DNA of 64,000 bases from Hyphomicrobiales bacterium (GTDB lineage: Bacteria; Pseudomonadota; Alphaproteobacteria; Rhizobiales; Rhizobiaceae). Numbering within the stretch: position 1 is the stretch's first letter; every line of letters begins with the position of its first letter. Shown here in pieces: positions 17,555 through 26,244 of this stretch. The position numbers and the translations under genes are program-made. Where the stretch lies: assembly GCA_900472295.1 (NCBI GenBank), contig UCIA01000023.1:21439-85438 (forward strand), given 5' to 3'. The notes under the pieces are model-generated. The model had not been told where the DNA came from. It made no database searches and was given only the letters and a program-made list of their open reading frames with translations.

Positions 17555-18016
17555 TCATGCCAGCTTCTTGCTCATATAGACCGTCATGCCGTTCATGAAC
17601 GGTTCTTCGCGGTCGATCACATAGCCATGCTTCTTGTAGAGCGACACATTGGCCTCGAAGGCGCCATTGGTCAGCAGGCGCAGTTCGAAGCGGCCGGCTT
17701 CACGCGCCTTCTGCTCGGCCAACTCCAGCAACAGCCGGCCGATCCCCCTGCCCTGCGCCTGCGGTGCGACGCAAACATTCTCGATCCAGAGGTGATCATC
17801 CTCCAGCATGGTCTCGATCATGCCGACGATGCGGCCGCCTTCGACAGCGAGATCGAACGGATGCTCGGCAACCGCCTTGTCATAATCGGTGCGCATCGGC
17901 AGCGGCTCGCGGCCGATCACAGGCACCCATTTGGCATAGGCCGCCCGCACGATGTCCTTGATGGCGGCGGCGTCTGCCGGCTCGGCCGGCCGAAACCGGA
18001 TGGAAGAACTGGTCAT
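17555..18016 (-). CDS. GNAT-family N-acetyltransferase
   Basis: A 153-residue GCN5-related acetyltransferase. The acetyl-CoA loop is V-C-V-A-P-Q-A-Q-G-R-G-I-G-R-L-L-L (motif A, Q/R-x-x-G-x-G/A). The C-terminal strand ends F-E-A-N-V-S-L-Y-K-K-H-G-Y, typical of the fold. The ATG at 18016 has GGAG eight bases upstream; the long upstream frame is non-homologous. The substrate is unknown. It is divergent from the YeiH-type gene and co-directional with the ACT-domain gene that follows, so an amino-acid or amine substrate is a reasonable guess. Confidence 0.9.
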   Translation of the reverse strand: MTSSSIRFRPAEPADAAAIKDIVRAAYAKWVPVIGREPLPMRTDYDKAVAEHPFDLAVEGGRIVGMIETMLEDDHLWIENVCVAPQAQGRGIGRLLLELAEQKAREAGRFELRLLTNGAFEANVSLYKKHGYVIDREEPFMNGMTVYMSKKLA

Positions 18017-18293
18017 AGCAAAGCTCCAGACATGAAAACCCCGCCGGCTGATATCGCGGGCGGGGCTGGTAACGAACGAACCGGCTTTATTGTGCCGGTC
18101 GTTGTCGTCGCGCCTTGCCGCTCCGCATCGTGCAGAGGCGGCGTCGCTTGGCGATGGCGGGCGAGGAAACGAACATGACGCTACGCTGAAGTGCAAAACG
18201 CAGAGCGTCAAGCTGCGCCACCGAGCCAGGTCAGGACGTTTGCATGGCACAGGTGAGATTGAGGACATCGCATTCGTTCGTAAAAATCGATCA

Positions 18294-18318
18294 TTCCAAC
18301 CTAAACAATTCGTTGGAA
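18294..18318. promoter_or_regulatory. Inverted repeat upstream of the YeiH gene
   Basis: TTCCAAC and GTTGGAA form perfect 7-bp arms separated by 11 bases, about 50 bases before the proposed TTG start and in the divergent region shared with the GNAT gene. Arm length and spacing fit a dimeric repressor or LysR-type operator. No LysR gene is adjacent, so the regulator is unknown. Confidence 0.45.
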
Positions 18319-18369
18319 AGATCGATCCTGGAATGGCATTCTTCCGGCGTACTCGCCTGGAGAATTGCA

Positions 18370-19434
18370 TTGTCTTCCGCCACCCACATCGCGAACGATA
18401 TTCCGAACGGAACGATTTCTGCCGATCTCGCGGCGGGCCGCAAGCGGCTCGATTCGGTGTGGAATGGCGTCATCCCCGGTATCGTGCTGGTGGCGATGAT
18501 CACGGCTGTCGCGTTCTCGGCCCATAATGTCTCCGGCTTCGCGCTGTTCAGCCCGATGATCCTCGCCGTCGTTGCCGGCATGATCTATTCCAACGTGCTT
18601 GGAACACCGGCTCACGCCAGGGCCGGCATCGCCTTCTCGCAGAAGCGCCTGCTGCGCTTTGCCATCGTGCTGCTCGGCTTCCAGCTGACGCTCGGCCAGG
18701 TCGTCTCGATCGGCGCCAGCGGCGTCGGCATCGTGGCGCTGACGCTTGGCGCCACCTTCGTCTTCACCATCACGCTTGGCCGGCTGCTCGGCGTCGACGC
18801 CAAACTGGCACAGCTGATCGCCGCCGGCACCTCGATCTGCGGCGCCTCGGCGATCGTTGCCACCAACATCGTCACCGATGCACGCGACGAGGACGTCACC
18901 TATGCCGTCGCCTCGATCACGCTGTTCGGCACCGTCGCCATGCTCGGCTTCCCGCTGCTGGCGCCGGTGCTCGGTCTCGACCAGCATGCATTCGGCCTGT
19001 GGGCTGGCGCCTCGATCCATGAGGTGGCGCAGGTCATCGGCGCCGGCTTCCAGAATGGCGCCCAGTCCGGCGAGATCGCCACCGTCGCCAAGCTGACCCG
19101 CGTCGCCATGCTGGCGCCGACGGTGATTGCGCTCGGCCTGATGGCACGCCGCAAGACGAGCGGCGATCGCTCGACTGCACGCCCACCCATGCCGTGGTTC
19201 GTTGCCGCTTTCGTCGCCGTCGTGGCGCTGAACAGCCTGGTCACCGTGCCGGCCGAAGTGAAGTCGGCCATGGCGCTCGCCACCACAATGATGCTGACCA
19301 TGGGGCTCGCCGCCATGGGCCTGCAGGCCAACATTTCGCAGCTGCGCTCGCGCGGCCTGCGGCCACTGGCGCTCGCCTTCTCGGCCTTCCTGTTCATCGG
19401 CTGCTTCAGCCTGATGCTGGTGAAGTTCGCGTAG
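18370..19434 (+). CDS. YeiH-family (UPF0324) membrane protein, putative sulfate exporter
   Basis: A 354-residue inner-membrane protein with about ten hydrophobic segments. Family hallmarks visible are the early P-G-I-V-L-V-A-M-I, the A-G-T-S-I-C-G-A-S-A-I motif and the H-E-V-A-Q-V-I-G-A-G segment. Family members are annotated as putative sulfate exporters induced during taurine or sulfite metabolism. I place the start at TTG 18370 because GGAGA precedes it by seven bases and the resulting length matches the family; the open frame reaches up to 18244, but that part contains the inverted repeat and has no family features. It is divergent from the GNAT gene and six bases from the convergent methionine sulfoxide reductase gene. 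Confidence 0.88.
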   Translation: MSSATHIANDIPNGTISADLAAGRKRLDSVWNGVIPGIVLVAMITAVAFSAHNVSGFALFSPMILAVVAGMIYSNVLGTPAHARAGIAFSQKRLLRFAIVLLGFQLTLGQVVSIGASGVGIVALTLGATFVFTITLGRLLGVDAKLAQLIAAGTSICGASAIVATNIVTDARDEDVTYAVASITLFGTVAMLGFPLLAPVLGLDQHAFGLWAGASIHEVAQVIGAGFQNGAQSGEIATVAKLTRVAMLAPTVIALGLMARRKTSGDRSTARPPMPWFVAAFVAVVALNSLVTVPAEVKSAMALATTMMLTMGLAAMGLQANISQLRSRGLRPLALAFSAFLFIGCFSLMLVKFA

Positions 19435-19440
19435 AGCCGC

Positions 19441-19938
19441 TCAGTCCTCGAACGCGCTTGCCGCGACATAGATCGCGGCCAGCGCCTCGATGCCGGCCTG
19501 GTCGTCCTTGTCGAAGCGGCCGGGCGTCGGGCTGTCGAGATCGATCAGGCCGAAGACGCCCTGATCGTCCCTCAGCAGCACGACGAGTTCCGAGCGCGAG
19601 GCGGCATCGCAAGCGATGTGGCCTTCAAACTCATGCACATCCTTGACCAGCATCGACATTTCGAGGTCGATCGCGGTGCCGCACACGCCCTTGCCGACGG
19701 CGATGCGCACGCAGGCCGGCTTGCCCTGGAACGGTCCAAGCACCAGCTCCTCATCGGAGGCCAGGAAATAGAAGCCGGCCCAATTGAGATCGGGCACCAT
19801 CTGGAAGATCAGCGCCGATGTGTTGGCGGCATTGGCGACCGAATCGCTCTCACCGTCGAGCAGCGCCTTCAACTGGGTGGCCAGTTCGCGGTAGAAGGTT
19901 GGCTTGTCGGTGCTGTCGATGGTCTGAGCCGCAAACAT
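19441..19938 (-). CDS. msrC: Free methionine-(R)-sulfoxide reductase (GAF type)
   Basis: A 165-residue single GAF-domain enzyme that reduces free methionine-R-sulfoxide. The three Cys residues used by the family are present: C76 (KPACVRI), C86 (GVCGTAI) and C110 (IACDAAS). The motifs L-N-W-A-G-F-Y-F and I-D-L-D-S-P-T-P-G-R-F also fit. The ATG at 19938 gives the family length. It is convergent with the YeiH gene and divergent from the GlxA-type regulator. It acts in the cytosol in oxidative-stress repair. Confidence 0.92.
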   Translation of the reverse strand: MFAAQTIDSTDKPTFYRELATQLKALLDGESDSVANAANTSALIFQMVPDLNWAGFYFLASDEELVLGPFQGKPACVRIAVGKGVCGTAIDLEMSMLVKDVHEFEGHIACDAASRSELVVLLRDDQGVFGLIDLDSPTPGRFDKDDQAGIEALAAIYVAASAFED

Positions 19939-20014
19939 GGTTCGTCTCCGTTGCCGGCGAGCCAGGATGCCCGCTATATCTCCTGTCTGCCACCAATGAG
20001 GCTCCCGGGAAATA

Positions 20015-20024
20015 CACAATTGTG
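20015..20024. promoter_or_regulatory. Palindrome CACAATTGTG in a divergent promoter region
   Basis: A perfect 10-bp palindrome lies midway between the msrC start (19938) and the regulator start (20064). It could be an operator for either gene. Short palindromes can arise by chance, so this is a weak call. Confidence 0.3.
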
Positions 20025-20063
20025 AATACCGTCCATGCTGTTGCCAGCCGGAACAACGACCGC

Positions 20064-21023
20064 ATGACACCGGCGGCGCAGGAAGCTCCCCTCACCTTCG
20101 CCGTGCTGGTCTTTCCCGGTTTTCCGATGATGGCGTTCAGCTCGGTGATCGAGCCGTTGCGCGCCGCCAATGTGCTGGCCAAACGCGAGTGCTATCGCTG
20201 GGTGATCGTCGGCGCCGCCGAAGGCACGGTCGAGGCGTCCAACGGGGTTGTCATACAACCGGGTTTCTCAGCCTCCGGCGCGCCGAAGGTCGACCGCATC
20301 GTCGTATGCTCGGGCGGCAATGCCGACCTCGTCGTCGCCGACGATGCGGTTGCCTGGATACGCAGGAGCCTGCGGGCCGGCGCCCATATCGGCGCGGTGG
20401 CCGACGCCGCCTTCTTCCTCGCTAGGGCCGGCCTGCTCGACGGTCATGCCTGCACCTTGCATTGGACCAGCCAGGCCGCCTTCACCGAGGCGTTTCCTGA
20501 TATCGAGCTTAGGCGCGATCTCTATGTCATCGACCGCAAGCGGTTCACCTCGGCCGGCGGCGTCGGCAGCCTCGACATGATGCTGGAGATCATCACCAAT
20601 GACTATGGCGCCGAGGTCGCGGCGGGCGTCGCCGAATGGTTCGTGCACAGCCCCCTGCGCTCGAGTGTCGACCGCAAGCTGATGCCGCTCAGGCTGCGCA
20701 CCGGCGTCCAGAACGAGCTGGTGCTGTCGGCCATCGCCATTATGGAGGATGCGGTGGAAGAGCGGCTCGGCATGACGGAACTGGCAGCCCGGCTCGGTGT
20801 CTCCTCCGACAAGCTGGAGCGCAATTTCCGCACCGAGCTCAGCATTTCGCCCAATGGCTACTACCGGCGGCTCCGGCTGCGGCGCGCCGCCGACCTCCTG
20901 GCGCATTCGACACTGATGGTGCGCGACGTGGCACTGGCCTGCGGCTTTGCGTCGATGTCGAGTTTTGCGAGAGCGTTTCGGGAAGAGCATGGGCATGCGC
21001 CGAAGGCGATGCGGCGGCATTAA
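20064..21023 (+). CDS. GlxA-type AraC-family transcriptional regulator
   Basis: A 319-residue regulator of the GATase1-like AraC group. The first ~190 residues form the DJ-1/PfpI-like sensor (T-F-A-V-L-V-F-P-G-F-P-M-M-A-F, then R-I-V-V-C-S-G-G-N, then W-T-S-Q-A-A-F). The C-terminal ~100 residues hold the double helix-turn-helix (M-T-E-L-A-A-R-L-G-V-S-S-D-K-L-E-R-N-F and V-A-L-A-C-G-F-A-S-M-S-S-F-A-R-A-F-R). Relatives such as GbdR and CdhR activate catabolism of glycine betaine or carnitine. The ATG at 20064 is the first fitting start. It lies just upstream of, and on the same strand as, the M24/hydrolase operon and is the natural candidate to bind the paired repeats at 21237 and 24331. Confidence 0.92.
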   Translation: MTPAAQEAPLTFAVLVFPGFPMMAFSSVIEPLRAANVLAKRECYRWVIVGAAEGTVEASNGVVIQPGFSASGAPKVDRIVVCSGGNADLVVADDAVAWIRRSLRAGAHIGAVADAAFFLARAGLLDGHACTLHWTSQAAFTEAFPDIELRRDLYVIDRKRFTSAGGVGSLDMMLEIITNDYGAEVAAGVAEWFVHSPLRSSVDRKLMPLRLRTGVQNELVLSAIAIMEDAVEERLGMTELAARLGVSSDKLERNFRTELSISPNGYYRRLRLRRAADLLAHSTLMVRDVALACGFASMSSFARAFREEHGHAPKAMRRH

Positions 21024-21046
21024 GTGGCGTAGTGGCGCCTGTTTCC

Positions 21047-21228
21047 TTCGTCATCCTAGGGCGAAGCGACGCGCAGCGGAGTGCAGACCCTAGGATCCAT
21101 GCCGCGACCTTGGTCGAAGGGTGCAGCAGCGCAGAATGCTGAGCCGTTGCAACGCCTTAGCCTTACGGCATGGATCCTAGGGTCTGCGCCGCGTCGCTTC
21201 GCTCCTTGCTTCGCCCTAGGATGACGAA
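21047..21228. repeat. Long inverted repeat (dispersed intergenic element)
   Basis: The outer arms TTCGTCATCCTAGGGCGAAG and its complement lie at the ends. Inner arms around GCAGACCCTAGGATCCATGC pair with the right half. The arms are about 70 bases and differ by a short insertion (CAAGGAG in the right arm). The CCTAGG cores recur four times. It fills the gap between the regulator stop and the operator pair and resembles multi-copy palindromic units of Phyllobacteriaceae. Confidence 0.8.
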
Positions 21229-21236
21229 ATCATGGA

Positions 21237-21273
21237 TGCGGCATTGCGCACGACATTTGCGGAATTTCGCACA
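21237..21273 (+). promoter_or_regulatory. Paired 16-bp direct repeats, likely AraC-type operator
   Basis: TGCGGCATTGCGCACG (21237-21252) and TGCGGAATTTCGCACA (21258-21273) match at 13 of 16 positions and start exactly 21 bases apart, two helical turns. The second copy ends 50 bases before the ATG of the M24 gene, so it would lie near the -35 region, the usual place for an AraC-type activator. A matching pair with the same 21-base period lies at 24331-24367. Confidence 0.7.
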
Positions 21274-21322
21274 TCGTTTGCCCAGCGCCGAATTATGTTC
21301 ATGCCTTCAGGAGGCGCACCCA

Positions 21323-22627
21323 ATGAGCATCGTCGTATTCGATCCCGACAGCACCGAAGATGTGGATTTCAAGGACCGCATGCGCCACCCGGTGGCGGCC
21401 GACTCCGCCGGCGGCATGTGGCTGTCGGATACCGAGCCGTCCTTCATCGATGCCGACGCTTTGCGCAAAGGCCGGCTGGCGAAACTACGCGCCTGGATGC
21501 GCGAGGCGGGCTATGGCGGCATCGTTTTGTTCGACCCTTACAACCAGCGCTACGCCACGGGCTCGCGCAACATGTTCGGCTATTTCCTGCGCAACTCGAC
21601 GCGCTATTTCTTCATCCCGACCGACGGGCCGATCGTGCTGTTCGAATATCCGCAGAGCTACCATGTCTCGATGGTGCTCGACACGATCGACGAGGCGCGG
21701 CCGTCCAAGCTGGTGTGGTCTTCGGTGTCGGGCCGCGACGACGAGACCGCCGGTCCCTTCGCCGACGAGATCACCGAACTCCTGAAGAAGCATGGCGGCG
21801 GCTCGATGAAGCTCGGGCTTGATCGCTGCAGCCATCTGCAGGCGCTGGCGCTGGAAAAGCGCGGCTGCGAGGTCAAGGATTGCCAGGGCGAAATTTTGGC
21901 GGTGCGCGCGGTCAAGACGCCGGAGGAAGTCAAGTGCCTGCAGGTGTCGATGGCCGGCGCCGAGGCTGCCGTCTACGCTGTGCGAGAGGCGATCAAGCCT
22001 GGCGTTTCCGAAAACGAGCTGTTCGCCATCATGTATGGTGAGGTCATCCGCCAGGGCGGCGAGTTCATCGAGACGCGGCTGCTCACCTCGGGACAACGCA
22101 CCAATCCGTGGTTCAACGAGGCAAGCGGTCGCAAGATCCGGCCGGGCGAGCTTCTGGCACTCGATACCGACACGATCGGCTGCTATGGCTATTATTCCGA
22201 CTTTTCCCGCACCTTCCGCTGTGGGCCGGGCAAGCCGACCGACTATCAGAAATCGCTCTACCGCATGGCGCACGACCAGGTTCAGCACAACATTTCGATT
22301 GTGAAGCCCGGCATGGCGTTTCGCGAGATCGCCGAGAAGGCGTGGAAAATTCCGGACCGTTTTGTCGACCAGCGCTATACCTCTGTCATGCACGGCGTCG
22401 GCATGCATGGCGAGACGCCATTCATAGCGCACGCCATGGACTACGAGACCTATGGCCGAGACGGCATTGTCGTGCCCGGCATGGTGGTGAGCGTGGAAAG
22501 CTATATCGGCGAGAAAGGCGGCCGCGAGGGCGTCAAGCTGGAGGACGAGATCCTGATCACCGACACCGGCACCGAATTGCTGTCGCGCTTTCCCTATGAG
22601 GACGAGTTTCTTGCGGGGCAGGCCTAG
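21323..22627 (+). CDS. DddP-like M24-family hydrolase/lyase
   Basis: This 434-residue protein has the creatinase/aminopeptidase P (M24) fold. Its C-terminal half closely follows the DMSP lyase DddP: I-E-T-R-L-L-x-S-G-x-R-T-N-P-W-F, then D-T-D-x-I-G-x-Y-G, and M-H-G-V-G. All six metal ligands expected from DddP are present with identical spacing: D281, D283, D293, H357, E392 and E407. The residue equivalent to the catalytic Asp of DddP (Asp377 as I recall it) is G363 here, so DMSP cleavage is doubtful. Alternatives are a C-N hydrolase such as creatinase or ectoine hydrolase. AGGAGG precedes the ATG at 21323. It is the first gene of an operon with a cysteine hydrolase and an esterase, probably controlled by the GlxA-type regulator. 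Confidence 0.85.
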   Translation: MSIVVFDPDSTEDVDFKDRMRHPVAADSAGGMWLSDTEPSFIDADALRKGRLAKLRAWMREAGYGGIVLFDPYNQRYATGSRNMFGYFLRNSTRYFFIPTDGPIVLFEYPQSYHVSMVLDTIDEARPSKLVWSSVSGRDDETAGPFADEITELLKKHGGGSMKLGLDRCSHLQALALEKRGCEVKDCQGEILAVRAVKTPEEVKCLQVSMAGAEAAVYAVREAIKPGVSENELFAIMYGEVIRQGGEFIETRLLTSGQRTNPWFNEASGRKIRPGELLALDTDTIGCYGYYSDFSRTFRCGPGKPTDYQKSLYRMAHDQVQHNISIVKPGMAFREIAEKAWKIPDRFVDQRYTSVMHGVGMHGETPFIAHAMDYETYGRDGIVVPGMVVSVESYIGEKGGREGVKLEDEILITDTGTELLSRFPYEDEFLAGQA

Positions 22628-23305
22628 ATGAAGGCACCGATCTCGATCAAACGCGGCACGGTCGCCGCGGTGTTCATCGACCTCCAGGAAGAGCATCGGC
22701 AGGACAAGCGCTATCTCGTCGAAGGCTATGGCGAGGTGCTGGCCAATGTCCAGCGCCTGCAGGCGGCGGCGCGGCGCAACTTCGTGCCGCTCTACCACTG
22801 GGCCTATATCGTCGATACCGCCAAGGCGCGGCCGTTCCATCCGCTCGATGCCGACGGCAAGTCGGCCTTTTCCGACAAGAGCGATCCGCTGACGGAAATC
22901 TGCCACGAGGTGGCGCCGGCCAATGGCGAGGCGTTGCTGATCAAGGCGGAGGCCAGCGCCTTCCGTTCGGGGCCGGCAGCGCGCGACCTCAAATCCGGCG
23001 GTATCGAGTGGCTGATCGTCGCCGGGGTGTGGACAGAGGCCTGCATCGACGCCACGGTGAAGGACGCTGTGGCAGCAGGCTTTCGCGTGCTGCTGGTCAA
23101 GGATGCCTGCGGCAGCGGCAGTGCCGCCATGCATCAGACCGCCATCCTCAACCTTGCCAACCGCCTCTATGGCGGCGCCGTCACCAACACCATCGACGCC
23201 TGCCGGCTGATGGCGGGCGACACCGTCGATGCATGGCAGGTCGAAGGCTCGGTGCCGCTGCGCTTCACCTTTGAAGATGCCGGCCAGCTCTACGGCGAAC
23301 TCTGA
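22628..23305 (+). CDS. Isochorismatase-family cysteine hydrolase
   Basis: A 225-residue cytosolic hydrolase of the isochorismatase-like superfamily. The catalytic triad is D18 (FIDLQ), K106 (LIKAEA) and C139 (WTEACIDATV). The family includes N-carbamoylsarcosine amidase, nicotinamidase, ureidoacrylate hydrolase and similar amidases. The ATG follows the TAG of the M24 gene directly, with no gap, so the two are translationally coupled. Together with the M24 enzyme this suggests stepwise hydrolysis of an amide or carbamoyl compound, an inference from context only. Confidence 0.88.
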   Translation: MKAPISIKRGTVAAVFIDLQEEHRQDKRYLVEGYGEVLANVQRLQAAARRNFVPLYHWAYIVDTAKARPFHPLDADGKSAFSDKSDPLTEICHEVAPANGEALLIKAEASAFRSGPAARDLKSGGIEWLIVAGVWTEACIDATVKDAVAAGFRVLLVKDACGSGSAAMHQTAILNLANRLYGGAVTNTIDACRLMAGDTVDAWQVEGSVPLRFTFEDAGQLYGEL

Positions 23306-23320
23306 CCTGGACAACAGACA

Positions 23321-24307
<987 letters not shown>

Positions 24308-24330
24308 CGCCGTTTCCTTCGCACCGCCAC

Positions 24331-24367
24331 TGCGGAACCGCGCACAAGAATTGCGGAAAAGCGAACA
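24331..24367 (+). promoter_or_regulatory. Second pair of the 16-bp direct repeats
   Basis: TGCGGAACCGCGCACA (24331-24346) and TGCGGAAAAGCGAACA (24352-24367) start 21 bases apart, as in the pair at 21237-21273. Consensus over the four copies is TGCGGMAnnKCGMAC. The pair lies 113 bases before the binding-protein ATG, in a 172-base gap. Confidence 0.7.
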
Positions 24368-24479
24368 TTTCCCGCTATCGGCCCACTCTATCATCGCCTG
24401 CTCAGGCAACGGCACCCCGACGGTCGCGCCGCCCCCAGCGGAGGCGATCGTCGGAGCGCTCAACAGGGAGGGAACGACA

Positions 24480-26120
24480 ATGAAATTCATGCTGACCGAC
24501 CGTAATTTGCACCCGCAGGCGAAACCCGTTGCCGACGATTTCAGGAAGGGCGGCGTCAATCGGCGCGAATATCTCGCCATCATGGCCGGCTTCGGCGTCA
24601 GTGCTGCCGGCGCGCTGGCGCTGGGTGGCCTCAGCGCCTTGCCTGCCCGGGCTGAGGAGCCGAAGCGCGGCGGCACCTTGCGCGTCGCCATGAACGTCAA
24701 GGGTTTCAAGGATCCGCGCACTTTCGACGGCGTCGAAATGTCGAATGTCGCGCGCCACTGCAACGAATATCTCGTGCGCTGGAACCGCGACTTCAGCTTC
24801 GAGCCGTGGCTGCTCGAAAGCTGGGAAACCAGCGATGACGCAAAAACAATCACGCTTCACGTGCGCAAGGGCATTACTTGGTCGAATGGCGACGCCTTCA
24901 ACGCCGATGACGTCATCCACAATCTCAGCCGCTGGTGCGATGCGTCCGTGCCCGGCAATTCGGTCGCCGCGCGCATGGGCGCGCTGGTCAATGCCGACAC
25001 CAAGAAGCCTGTCGATGGCGGCATCGAGAAGGTCGACGACTTCACCGTCAAACTCAATCTGCCGAAGCCTGACATTTCGCTGATCGCAGGCATGGCCGAC
25101 TACCCCGCACTGATCATGCACCGCTCCTATGAGGGCGGCGACGATCCGATGAAGGCGCTGGCGATTACCACCGGCCCCTGCGAACTCGTCAGCTGGAGTG
25201 CCGAGACAAGTGCGGAGGTCAAGCGCAAGGACAAGCCGTGGTGGAAGGGCGACTTCCACCTCGACGGGATCAAATGGGTCGATTACGGCTCCGACCCCAA
25301 CGCCATGCTGTCGGCCTTCGAATCCGGCGAGATCGACACCAATCATGAAACCGCCTCCGACGCAGTGTCGCAGACCGAGCAGATGGGCCTGCTGAACTCC
25401 GAGATCGCCACCGGATCGACCATCGTTGCCCGCTTCAATGTCGGCAACGCGCCCTATGACGACGTCAAGGTGCGCCGCGCCGCCCAGCTTGCCGTCGACA
25501 ACTCGGCCGTGCTGGCGCTTGGCCTAGGCGGTCGTGGCAAGCCCGCCGACAACCACCATGTCGGCCCGATGCATCCTGAGTTCGCCGATATCGGCCCGGC
25601 CAAGCGCGATATGGATCAGGCCAAGAAACTGCTCGCCGAGGCCGGCAAGGCCGACCACGAATTCGAGCTGATCTCCGTCGATGTCGAATGGCAAAAGAGC
25701 ACCGGCGATGCGATCGCCGCGCAGATGCGCGAGGCCGGCCTGAAGATCAAACGCACCGTGCTGCCGGCCGCCACCTTCTGGAACGACTGGAGCAAATACC
25801 CCTTCTCCACCACCGAATGGCTGGGCCGCCCGCTCGGTGTCCAGGTGCTGGCGCTGGCCTACAAATCGGGAGCAGCCTGGAACGAAAGCGCCTATGCGAA
25901 CAAGGAGTTCGACGACCTTCTCGACAAGGCGCTGGCCACGCCGGACGCGGCCCAGCGCAAGGAGATCATGGCCAAGGTCGAGCAGAATCTGCGCGATTCC
26001 GGCATCATCATCCAGCCCTACTGGCGCTCGGTCTACCGCACCTATCGCAAGGGCGTGCAAGGCTGCGAACAGCACCAGTCGCTGGAGCAGCATTTTGAAA
26101 AGGTGTGGCTGGAAAGCTGA
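24480..26120 (+). CDS. Family 5 ABC solute-binding protein with Tat signal
   Basis: A 546-residue periplasmic binding protein of the dipeptide/oligopeptide class. A twin-arginine signal lies at about residues 20-57 (N-R-R-E-Y-L-A-I-M-A-G-F-G, ending A-L-P-A-R-A). The mature protein begins with KRGGTLRVA, typical of family 5, and contains W-L-L-E-S-W-E, then T-L-H-V-R-K-G-I-T-W-S-N-G-D. GGGAGG lies before the ATG at 24480. No permease or ATPase genes follow; a terminator hairpin and an unrelated TPR gene come next, so partners must be encoded elsewhere. The upstream repeat pair links it to the neighbouring operon and suggests capture of the compound that the operon degrades. Confidence 0.92.
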   Translation: MKFMLTDRNLHPQAKPVADDFRKGGVNRREYLAIMAGFGVSAAGALALGGLSALPARAEEPKRGGTLRVAMNVKGFKDPRTFDGVEMSNVARHCNEYLVRWNRDFSFEPWLLESWETSDDAKTITLHVRKGITWSNGDAFNADDVIHNLSRWCDASVPGNSVAARMGALVNADTKKPVDGGIEKVDDFTVKLNLPKPDISLIAGMADYPALIMHRSYEGGDDPMKALAITTGPCELVSWSAETSAEVKRKDKPWWKGDFHLDGIKWVDYGSDPNAMLSAFESGEIDTNHETASDAVSQTEQMGLLNSEIATGSTIVARFNVGNAPYDDVKVRRAAQLAVDNSAVLALGLGGRGKPADNHHVGPMHPEFADIGPAKRDMDQAKKLLAEAGKADHEFELISVDVEWQKSTGDAIAAQMREAGLKIKRTVLPAATFWNDWSKYPFSTTEWLGRPLGVQVLALAYKSGAAWNESAYANKEFDDLLDKALATPDAAQRKEIMAKVEQNLRDSGIIIQPYWRSVYRTYRKGVQGCEQHQSLEQHFEKVWLES

Positions 26121-26135
26121 TCCCTCCTGGGACTG

Positions 26136-26172
26136 TTGGGCCGGTGCAGCTTGTTGAGCTGCACCGGCCCAA
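26136..26172 (+). terminator. Strong hairpin after the binding-protein gene
   Basis: A perfect 15-bp inverted repeat TTGGGCCGGTGCAGC / GCTGCACCGGCCCAA with a 7-base loop starts 16 bases after the stop codon. It is followed by TGCCATTT rather than a clean T-run. It very likely ends the transcript. Confidence 0.8.
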
Positions 26173-26244
26173 TGCCATTTGCCATGCGCGTGAATTTCAG
26201 CACAGAGTGCGCCTGACCGACTTTCGGCTCAGAGTGAATCACGC

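Noticed and set aside
21323..22627. Calling the M24 gene dddP outright
   Set aside because: The metal site matches, but the catalytic Asp position is Gly and no other DMSP gene is nearby, so the symbol was not given.
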